Positions 27,088 to 37,300 of a stretch of 64,000 bases of DNA are shown here, piece after piece. The DNA is taken from positions 1 through 64,000 of the forward strand of contig JAHLKH010000107.1 in NCBI GenBank assembly GCA_025526915.1. The letters run 5' to 3'. This stretch comes from Entophlyctis helioformis. Its lineage: Eukaryota; Chytridiomycota; Chytridiomycetes; Chytridiales; Chytriomycetaceae. How positions within the stretch are numbered: position 1 is the first letter of the stretch; each line of letters begins with the position of its first letter. The translations under genes were made by a program, and so were the position numbers. Below the pieces are notes generated by a model, which had not been told where the DNA came from, did no database searches, and saw only the letters and a list, made by a program, of their open reading frames with translations.

Positions 27088-30000
27088 ATGCTTGCTTCCC
27101 TCCGGCCGTCAGCCCCATCCCTGTCGCCGTCGTCCCTGCCACACATGCCCGCTGCAAGCCGTCGGCAGCCACACTCGCATATGCTGCTGGCTGGGTGTCC
27201 TTGGCCGTCGCAACGCTGGCGCTGCAGGCAACGCCCGTCGTGCAGGCCCTGTCGCTGTCGGGCCCGGCCGTCTACGTGGCCAACCAGTCCATCCCCGTCT
27301 ACTTCAACAAGGTCTTCTCCGAGCGCACCCGGCTGGTAAGCGTCCATAGGCCATTGCAGGCCATCGCCGGCCATCGCCGGCCTTTCGCCATCACAGCCCT
27401 GCCGGCTCTGCTTGGAGCGTCACGGCCACACGAAGCAATGCTTTGCCATGCAAGGCTCGTCACTGACAAGCGCTTCCTGCTCTCGCATTCCTTGGCGCTT
27501 GCACTCCTTGGTGCCATCTGGACGCCACTGGGCTGGCTGCCAATGCGCACAGCCGTTCGAGTACGACGAGCTGCCGTTTGTGTGCTCGCCTGTGGAGCTC
27601 TCGCACAAGATGCTCAACCTGGTGCGTTCATCCCCTCGTGTATCTGCACCGTATCTGCACTGTATCTGCACTGCATCGTCACCGCATCGTCCTGGCATTT
27701 GCTTCGCATGCTCTGGACGGCCCGCACAGCCAGGCATGCCTGTGGCTTCTTGTACAGTGCGCCGCTCCCTCTGCTTCCACTGCTGACACGCTCCGTGTCG
27801 TCCGTTGCCGATGCTCCGATATCGCCGCTTCGAATGGCCACGCCACGCCACCCGTGCCCACGGCTGCCTGTGGACACCGCACGGTGCGGACATTGCCAAA
27901 ACACCAGGGCGAGATTCTCCGTGGCGACCGCATCGTGCAGTCTGACATTGCCATCAAGACCCTTGAAGAGTCGCAGTGCGAGATGCTGTGCTCCAAGCCG
28001 CTCCACAAGCGCGACGTGCTGCTGGCGCGCCAGATGATTCGCGACGACTACCACGTCGAATGGTGCGTCCTCACTGCCCATCGCCGTCTGCTGCATGGCT
28101 CTGGCTGACAATGCGAAAACGGCAGGATCCTGGACGACTTGCCCGGTGCGACCGCCAAGGCCAGCGTCGGCGGCCCAGTCACAGAAAAGCGCTACGATGT
28201 CGGCTTCCCGCTTGGCTTCCACAACGAGCGGGTGCGTCCTGGCGCATGCCACTGCATGCACTCGCATGCCTCTTTGCATTCACACGCTCATCTAACGCGT
28301 CGGCCTGCCTCATGACCAGACGGGCGAGCTCAACATCTACAACCACCTGCTGCTCAACATCATCTACCAGCAGGCCCCCGGCGGCATCCTCATTCTCGGC
28401 TTCGAAGTCTACCCCAAGAGCGTCAAGCACATTGACGGCCAGTGCCCGCTCAATGTGGACACGGGTGTCACCATGCCCATGACGCTGCCCGAGACCGGCA
28501 TGACGCTCGAGTGGTCGTACTCGGTCCGGTGGCAGCCTGACGCACAGCTCAAGTGGGCTCACCGCTGGGACATGTACCTGTCCACAAACAGCAACCGCGT
28601 GCACTGGTACTCGATCATCAACTCCATCGTGATGCTCCTGATCCTGTCTGGCGCGGTTGCGTACATCCTGCTGCGCACTCTTACGCGCGACATTACCTTT
28701 TACAACAGCGAGCAGGAAGTGCTGGTGCGTTTGTGGCTTGATGACTGCGGCTGTTTTGGTGACTCGCAGATGCTGACGCGTGTGTGTTGGCTGGATGTCG
28801 GCTGGCAGGAGACTGCGGGCGAGTCTGTGGGCTGGAAGGCTCTCTACGGTGACGTGTTCCGCCCTCCCCGTTTCGGTGAGTTGCTGCGTGGATTGCCGCT
28901 GTGGTTGCCGCTGTTGTTGCCGCTGTTGTTGCCGCCTTGGTATGGCACTGACCGACTGATGTCTCTTTGCAGCCGCCATCTTGGTGTCTCTTGTCTCTTC
29001 AGGAGTGCAAACACTTGCAGCCGTTGTGCTCACCACGCGTACGTTGGCTAGTGTTGGATAGTGTTTGCTAGTGCACTTGCTCTTTAGTTCGGCTGGTGAC
29101 GGGAACTGATATGCCTTTTCAATGTGCTAGTGACTGCTGGTTTCGGTCTGCTAGGTCCGCAGTTCCGTGGAGGCATCGTGTCTGTCGGTCTCTTTCTGTT
29201 TGTGTTTTGCGGGTAAGCGGGGCTTTGGTATCTTGCATCTTCTTGCGTGCACTGCCCTGACAAGCATTTTGGCCCCGCTTTATCACAGAGTGATTGCCGG
29301 ATACACGACCGCAAGGCTCTACAGGACTTTCTGCGGGTACAACTGGCGCAAAACCGCGCTCGTGACAGCCGTCATGTCGCCCTTGATCATCCTGAGCATC
29401 GTGTTCATGTCCAACCTGTTTATCTGGTCCAAGGGCTCGTCGTCGGCCATTCCGTTTGGCACGTTTGCCTGTCTGAGTGAGTCTGTCTCGTCCCGATGGC
29501 ATGTAACTCGCACCACAGCTGACGCTCTTGTTGCAGTCGCCATGTGGCTGGGCATCTCGTGTCCGCTTGTCTGGCTCGGCGGGTTCTTTGGCGCACGCCA
29601 CAAGGTATGACATGCCTTGCAGCAGAGTCTCTGGCACCTGGGATCATGCTCACTGACAAGACACGGATGCGGGTTGTGAAGCCTGTCGAGTTTCCCACGC
29701 GAAGCAACCAGATCCCCAGACAGATTCCCGAACAGCCATGGTACCTCCACACGTCCTATCTGATCATGTTTGCTGGTGCGGTCCCGTTCTCGGTCATATT
29801 CCTTGAGCTCTACTTTATTCTCGACTCGGCGCTGCAGTTCAACCACACACACCACCTCTACAGTTTCCTCAGCATCGTGAGTCTGTGCTGTTCTTTTTGT
29901 GCGTGCCGCCCTGTCCCTTGCACTCACACACGTCTTGCACCGACAGATCACGCTCATGCTGGTGCTCACCATCATCGAGACCACGATTGTCGTGGCCTAC

Positions 30001-30513
30001 CTCACACTGAGCGCCGAGGACTACCAGTGGCAGTGGCGGTCGTTCCTCGTGGGCAGCGCGTCGACGGTCTACATTTTCGTGTATGCCTGCCACTACTTTG
30101 TTGCCAACCTGCAGGCGTCGCATCCAATGGCTGCTATGCTTTACTGTAAGTCGCGTCGGGGCTAGCTGTGGCATGTCTCCCTGCCCCCGGTATGCGGCTG
30201 ACACGTTAACAATGATGTGGACATTGTAGTTGCATACTGCTTCATTGGATGCTTCCTGTTCATGTAAGCCATCTCGCGGCGTTGTGCTTGCCCCCGACTG
30301 GCGTGATGTTAACGCTTGTTTTGCGACGGCAGGCTGGCAACGGGAGCGATTGGCTACATTTCTTCTCTGGTATTTGTGTTTCAGATCTATGGACGCATCA
30401 AGGTACGGGCACTCGCACTCGCACTCACACTGCGCGCACACTGCCGCGTGACCCAGCCTGCCTGCCGTGCTGACACTCCACTCGTCGTGTTCTGGCTGGC
30501 ACAGGTTGACTGA
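27088..30513 (+). CDS. TM9-superfamily (nonaspanin, EMP70) membrane protein
   Basis: Exons after the first: 27553-27621, 27908-28062, 28126-28231, 28320-28724, 28809-28875, 28973-29038, 29131-29212, 29289-29476, 29537-29604, 29661-29876, 29947-30145, 30230-30263, 30333-30402, 30505-30513, all in phase. The first exon ends at 27335. It has a hydrophobic signal segment, the lumenal TM9 motifs FEYDELPFVCSP and NLGEILRGDRI, the landmark GWKALYGDVFRPPR, and nine predicted membrane segments including NQIPRQIPEQPWYLHT. It ends in KVD, matching the C-terminal KxD Golgi-retention signal of the family. TM9 proteins act in Golgi and endosomal sorting. The start is uncertain: the ATG at 27088 is one frame away from the signal segment, suggesting a missing base before about 27190. 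Confidence 0.9.
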
Positions 30514-30798
30514 GCGGCGTTGCCATTCCACTTTCGCATTCACTCCAATCTAATCGGGCGGTTCGTGCCCCCTTATTGAGGTTTATCTTTCAACCCCTCT
30601 ACTCGGCTTTTTTCTCCCCACTCCCCCTCGCCTTCTTCTACCCACATTCTTTCTACCCCTCTACCCCCCCCTTGATTGAACACGGATCTTTTTGGATATG
30701 ATGGACATGGTTTCATGGGTTGGCAGTGGCAGCTGTGGTGTGGGTGGTTGTGGTTGTGGTTGTGGTTGTGGTCGTGTTGTCGTGCACAGCGATATCGA
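30514..30798. other. Tail-to-tail gap between TM9 and GNA1 genes
   Basis: This contains a pyrimidine-rich tract (about 30585-30672) with several C runs and a (GTGGTT)n patch (about 30745-30775). No coding signal was seen. Confidence 0.5.
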
Positions 30799-31759
30799 TC
30801 AGAGCTTGGGCTGGACATCGTTTTCGGGAATGTACAGCGCCATCTCGACCTCCTTTTGCACAAAGCCGCACTTGACATAGAACGGCACGTTCTTGTCGGA
30901 GCAGTCGACTGTTGTGGACGGCGAGAGTTGCCGGTGTGTGAGTCGGCTGTCTGGCGGATGGTCATGGCAGGGCAGGGCAATGCAATGCAATGCAATGCAA
31001 TGCAATGCAATGCATGGCTGGGCAGGACAGATCGGAGCATGGTTGGGCATGGCAGGGCAATGCACGGCGGAAGAGCGACTTACGAATGACTGGACGTGGT
31101 CACGCGGACAAGTGGCACGGGCGAGTTGGGTCAGTCGTCGGAGCACGGCCAGTAGACGCCAGTAGACGCCAGCAGACACGCCAGACAAGAGGGCACCCAC
31201 TCTTGTAGCAGCCGGTCTGCTTGCCAATGTACTTGAGCGTCTCGATGACCAGCCGGCCGAGGTTGTGGCCGCGGTAGTCCGAGTGCGTGACAATGTCTGT
31301 TGGTGGTGGTGGTGGTGGTGCTGTGAGTCACGCCAGATCCCAGCGAAGACAGCATAGACAGCACACAGCATAGACAGCACAACGTTGCCAGCACAGCGCA
31401 CACGGCGCACCTTCGATGTGGCCGACCAGCCCGCCGTTGTGCACAAACTTGCGCTCGACGAGCAGCGTGCCGGCGCCAATGATGCGGGCCTTGGCCACGT
31501 CCTCAATGACAATCGTGTAGTACTCGTGGTTGTGCGCACGCAGGTAGGCGAAGCGCTCGAGGAAGCGGGCCTTGCTCATGGCGCCGACCGTCGTGAGCAT
31601 GCCCAGCGTGTCCAGGAAGCCCTTGTCGTAGTCGGCCGCCTCGAGCGGGCGCACCTCGTAGCCGGCCTTGAGCGATGCCTTGACCTCGGGCGAGATGAGC
31701 GTCGGCGAGAAGAGCGGGCCGTCCGTGAGCGCGCTGGCTGACGAGCTAGATGAGCTCAT
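30799..31759 (-). CDS. GNA1: Glucosamine-6-phosphate N-acetyltransferase
   Basis: Exons 31759-31411, 31296-31201 and 30908-30799 join to 184 residues, the usual GNA1 length. It transfers acetyl from acetyl-CoA to glucosamine 6-phosphate, a step to UDP-GlcNAc and chitin. Family landmarks are LFSPTLIS, RPLEAADYDKGFL, YYTIVIED, GTLLVERKFVHNGG, the acetyl-CoA loop YRGHNLGRLV, GCYK and NVPFYVKCGF. The frame is intact. The second intron (30909-31200) carries a TGCAA repeat. It is divergent from the long ankyrin gene, with 63 bp between start codons. Confidence 0.95.
30977..31014 (+). repeat. (TGCAA)n in GNA1 intron
   Basis: About seven pentanucleotide units within the second intron of GNA1. Confidence 0.9.
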
Positions 31760-31822
31760 GTGCTTTCTTTGGTGCAGTTGGGCGAAGTGGGATCTGCTCG
31801 GCTGACCACGATATCCGACAAC
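31760..31822. promoter_or_regulatory. 63-bp divergent promoter region, GNA1 and ankyrin gene
   Basis: Only 63 bp separate the GNA1 start (31759, minus) and the ankyrin ATG (31823, plus). Confidence 0.6.
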
Positions 31823-34165
31823 ATGAGCAACGATGCTGCAGATCCAACGCCCGTGCTGCCGTTCGGCTCGTCCTGGTGGGACAGGCTCCCCGCAGAGCTG
31901 CGCATCATGGCCGCAAGGTTTGCCGGGCCGCTCTCGGGCTGGCTGTGCGGCACGCTGGGCAACAGGCACGCCACCAGCAGCCGCACGGTGCACGCCGTCT
32001 GGGCCGACGCCATCGAGCAGGACTGGCAGGGCGATCTGGCTCTGCTGCCCGACAACACTGGCAGCGACGGCGTCTTGCTTGCCGTGCAGTCTCGCTCCAT
32101 GTACGGCCGTCTGTGTGCTCGGTTTCCCGACCGTGCCCGCCGCGACAGAGACCTGCAGCTCTTGGCAAGCATCAACCAGTCCTCGGTCGACTACCGTTAC
32201 CCGTCTCTCAGGGACCAGATGGAGGAGCGCCTGGCCAACATCCCGATGCGCCGTGGCTGGTTCGATCTGCTCGACTTTTTCCGGCCCATCGCCCTCGGCT
32301 GGTTCGCCATTCTCTTTGACCACGTCGACCTGCTCAGGCACCTGGTCGCTGAACACGGCGTCGAGCTTGCGCGATTCGGGTGTCTGAACGAGTATGGGAC
32401 CGAAGCCAGCGTCCAGGCCATGGATCATGCTGCCCGAGGCGGCCATCTCGAGATACTGAAGATGCTGCACGATGGCGGGAGTACGGCGTGCTCGACGCTT
32501 GCGATGGATCTCGCCTCTTGCAACGGATGGCTTGATACGGTCGTGTGGCTGCATGCCAACCGCACAGAAGGATGTACAGCCGACGCGATGGACAAGGCAG
32601 CGCGAAACGGTCATCTGGATATCGTGCGGTGGCTGCACGAGAACCGCGCGGAAGGATGCACGACAGTGGCGATGGACGGCGCAGCAGCAGCGGGGCATTT
32701 GCATGTCGTTCAGTGGCTGCATGCCAATCGTCAAGAAGGATGCACGGCAGCGGCGATGGACGGTGCAGCAGCTGAAGACCGTTTTGATGTCGTTCAGTGG
32801 CTGCATGCCAATCGTCAAGAAGGATGTACAACAGCAGCAATGGACAAGGCTGCAGAACGCGGCCATCTGCGAGTTGTGCAGTGGCTGCATGCCAATCGTC
32901 AAGAAGGATGCACGGCTGCCGCACTGGATAAGGCGGTCGAACGCGGTCACTTTGCAGTCGTTGATTTTCTCACGGCCAACCGTCAAGAAGGATGCAGCAC
33001 CAACTGCACAGAGAATGTTGCCCGTCTCGGTCAGCTGGATCTGCTAGAATTGCTCAGCCGCAATCCCAGATGCGAATTCACTCCAGCCGTCATGGTTGTG
33101 GCGGCAGCAGCGGGCCATCTCCACATTCTGCAGTGGCTGCATGACAACCGCACGGAAGGCTGCACTGCCAATGGGATGGATATTGCAGCATCACGTGGCC
33201 ATTTGCATGTCGTGCGGTGGCTGCATGAGCATGAGTATTCGTGCTCGACGTATGCGATGGACTTGGCAGCTGCATCTGGCCATCTCGACATTATCAAGCT
33301 CCTGGACGCCAACCGCACTGAAGGATGCACGACTGCAGCAATGGACGACGCGGCAGGATGGGGACATTTCGACATTGTGCAGTGGCTGCACGCCAACCGG
33401 ACGGAAGGGTGCACAGCGAAGGCGATGGACAGCGCAGTGGATCACGGCCACATTGCTATACTTGACTTTCTCATGGCCAACCGCAGCGAAGGATGCAGCG
33501 ACTGGGCCACATTCGATTCTGCCCGACGCGGTCGTCTTGACATGCTGCAACGGCTCAACGGAAACCCCAACTGTGTGTTCACGCCACGTGCCATGGACGA
33601 GGCTGCTGCTGCTGGCCACTTGCATGTCATCAAGTGGCTGCATGCCAATCGAAGGGAAGGATGCACCACGGCCGCGATGGACGAAGCAGCGCGAAACGGT
33701 CATCTGGATATCGTGCAGTGGCTGCATGCCAATCGAACGGAAGGATGCACAACAGTGGCGATGGATGCGGCAGCCGGGCGTGGACGGCTCGACATTGTCC
33801 AGTTCCTCGACGAGTGTGGCTATGGATGCACGGCTGCAGCCATGGACGACGCTGCAGCTGCCGGCCACCTCGACATTGTCAAGTACCTCGATGCCCGTCG
33901 CATTGGTCGTGCGTCCTACGTTACGATGGACAGGGCAGCCATTGCTGGGCAGTCTGGTGTAATGGACTGGCTGCTCAACAATCGCCTGTACAATCTGGAC
34001 ATTGGCGCGTCTCTCACAAACGCGCAGGTTCGCGGCCAAGCGGCTGTTGTCAGGACCCTGCAGCCGCTGTTGAATCTGTTCACTGCCGCTTATTCATCGC
34101 AAGCAGACGAAGCGAATCCGTTCGGGCGGGAGGACGATGAAGACGAGGCTAATGCGCCGATGTAG
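31823..34165 (+). CDS. F-box-like plus long ankyrin repeat protein ([11 protein letters not shown] type)
   Basis: A single exon encodes 780 residues. The N-terminal 120 residues contain [18 protein letters not shown] and [19 protein letters not shown], an F-box-like start. From about residue 190 there are some 20 ankyrin units of 31-33 residues built on [23 protein letters not shown]; a few are degenerate. The C-terminus is acidic ([12 protein letters not shown]). F-box plus ankyrin proteins usually recruit targets to SCF ubiquitin ligases, but this is inference. The repeat style is, from memory, typical of oomycete, amoebal and pandoravirus ankyrin families. The frame is intact over 2.3 kb. 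The ATG at 31823 is the first in frame. A paralogue lies at 49318-50593. Confidence 0.85.
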   Translation: [780 protein letters not shown]

Positions 34166-34325
34166 TTGGATCTGTTGATGGCGTTGGTTGAATGAAACAA
34201 GGCGCATACATGTCCGTGCCTGTGTACTGGTGACTTGGCTGGGCAATGTGCAGACGAGATTCTGTGTGGCCTGGTGAGCCAAGGCAGATCAACTTCATTC
34301 CATCGATCGCAGGCAAGGATGCGCA

Positions 34326-37300
34326 TCACTTGAAAGGAATACCGTTCTGCAGGTACTGGAAGCGGTCGTACAGCCCACTGCAACCACACGCGTTAGCAAG
34401 TGCATGCATGAATGCGTATGCTTGTTCGGAAAAGTGTAGAAACGCAAGACACCACATGGACTGACCTGCGCATGTTCTCATGACTCTGGCGGATGCAGTT
34501 GATCATAAACTCGGCCGCGACACGCTCGCTCTTGTCCAGCTGGAACCGCTCACGCAGTTTGCGGATCGTGACTTCGCCTGCCGATGCGTCCATGCATCCA
34601 ACCATGCGTGTCAGTCACCGCGTCAGGGCACTCCACCATACAGCACAACCCAGCAAGCAGCGGTTACCCTTGAAGCATGGGAGACCAGAGTCCATCATGA
34701 GTGACACCATGGAAATGATTTCCTCGGCATACGGCCGGCACGCGAGGTATGCCTTGACGCAGAGCTCAGAGAACAGCTTGTAGGCCGGCGCGGTGATGTC
34801 GCCGCCCATGACTTGCACCATCTCCGACGTCAGCTTGAATGGCGACACCTCGAGGATACCGCCGCCCGGTGCAATCGACAGGATGAATCCGAAATCTGGT
34901 TCGAGCAGGCAGGCAGCGTGTCAGCGGCAGGCGTGGACGGATGCGGTGGGGGTGATGCGTAAGGTACCGATATGGACCATGTGGCCCTCCTTGTCAAACA
35001 TGATGTTGCCGTTATGTCTGTCCTTGATCTGCACAATGAACATGATGAGCGAGTACGCGGCCAGACTCTTGACAAACTCGTTGCGGGCCTATGCAGTGCA
35101 GTGCGAGTCGCCGTTAGTCCCCAGTCGTCCTGTGTCTGCACTGCTCTCCAACACCGCCACTACTCCAACCTTTTGAAACTCGATCGAATCTTCGGGTCCA
35201 AACTCTGCAATAAACCAGCTGCAGCGAAGCACAACCGGCGTGTCAGTACAGTGTCGCAGACCAGCAACATGACACAGCACGGCCAACCCAACGTACTCGT
35301 AGAGAGAGTTCACTTTCTCGCGGCCCATCATGTCGCGCGAGATGGATCGCGGAATGACTTCAATGACACCGCATCCCGGCGCCGTCGCGACCACGCGGTA
35401 CGGGAACGTGTACAACTCGAGGCCGGCAGATGCAAAGATGCTCTTGAAGAGCGAGATGAGCTGCAGAGCGAGGACGTCTTGTCGGCAGTCGTCGCCGACC
35501 TTGAAGATGGACGACATCCACCGCGGTTCGGTCGTTGTTGCAATGTCTAAAGCGCCAGGCATGGCGTCGCGGACCTTGAACGTCGCCATGAACGGTGCCT
35601 GGTAGGGAAGTGGGTTAGCACTGCTGATTGATACATGTGTGTATGCGCGTGGACAGATTGTGGCAGATAGAGAGATGGGAACGCAGCGGTACCTTGGCGT
35701 GCGACTGGAGAGGACGGCCCGAGTCGTAATCAATGTCCACAACAATGCTCTCGGGGTTCGTGGGCAGGTACACGCCGACCTGAACCTTGATCTTGCGGAT
35801 CTCTTCATCAATCTTGCGCTGCATTGTCCATCGAGCAGTGTCAGGCACCGCATCACCAAACGACACTCGCCAGATATGCAAACCTTCTTCTCGGCCTTGG
35901 ACGCGTCGGCCTGCACGAGCGGCTTGAGCGTGCCAGAGATCCCCGTGACCTCGGCGAAAAAGTTAAACTCGCGCTCATAAAACTCCTTGTCGCCGCCGCT
36001 CAGGTCCGATGTGATCCTGGCAATGATGCGGTCAAGCGCCGGCTTGAGCGAGTCGGGCGTCTCGCAGCTCTCGTCCTTGAACATGTTGGCCTTCATGTTC
36101 CAGATGATCTGGTGCGCAAACAGCTGCGACGTCTTGGCGGCCTCGAGAATGAAGCGCTCGACATACCCGACGGCGTCGTAGCGGAGCGCCTGCACCATCT
36201 GCGGCACGTAAAAGAAGACTTGCTCGATGGGAAAGTACTCGAGCACGCGGACGGCGTATTGCAGGACCCAGGGCTGGTGGCGTTGCGGCTGGCCCAGCAT
36301 CGAGATGGCGACAATCGGAGGCACCGGTGCCCAAAACAGCAGGTACTGCAGCAACCCAGCAGCATGTCAGTCCAAGTGCCTGGCAACCATCATACGGAAA
36401 AATGACGTACACGAAGCTGGTCGTCGGAGCGGTGGCGCCACGAGTGCTTGAGAAAGAGCGACACGGCATCAGGACACTCGAGACCGGCAATCTCGTTGTA
36501 CTTGGCGACCTCGACAATCTCAGACTCGATGGTCTCGGCGCTGGTCACGAACCGAGACGCAAGCTGGATGGCCACAATGGGGTTGAGGTACCACGCGATG
36601 CGCACAAACGACTGCCATTTGATCTGTCCAACGGTCAAGTCAGACGCAGTGTGCCAACAGCGAGTACAACGCATGCCATACGTACTAAACGCTCGTTGGG
36701 CAGTGGCGGCATGGCAGCAAACTCGCCCGACGCATCCTCAAGCGGCGATAACCACGTCGCAAGCCGGTTCATCTCATGCTCGAGCAGCACCATCAGCAGC
36801 TGCTGGGCATCGCTCAGCTCAATGCGGTCCGTGTCGCACGCCATGTTGAGGAAAATGCGGTTGATGCGGCTCGTGCTCCATACGGCCGCTTTCTCGAGTT
36901 TGACGTCCTTGATGAGCTGGTAGAACAGCACCAGTTTCTTGAGTTCGTCCTTCTTGATGCGGCCAAACCTGTGCGCGGCGAGTGTTGGTCAGATACAGGC
37001 AAGCGTGATGTGCAATGTGGTGGTGGGAGTGAAATAAGCGTACATGGGAGGGTGCTCGAACCAGCCGAGAGCAACATCAAACACCTGCGTCCACACAAAC
37101 GGCGCTTCCTTGTGTCCGCCTGCATCCAGATCGACAGCAATCCTCAGACCAAGCAGCGCAAGATCAAACCGTGCCTCGCGTGCACTCCAATTGGACCTTG
37201 GCCAACGACAGCCCGTCAGTCAATCAGTCAGTCAGTCAGTCAGTCAATCCATCAACTAGCCAGTCTGCCTATCAGGAACAGACAGACTCACTTGAGCGCG

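Noticed and set aside
31328..32986. 552-codon open frame on the minus strand
   Set aside because: Antisense to the ankyrin repeats and GNA1; its apparent repeats mirror the ankyrin units, and no family motif is seen.
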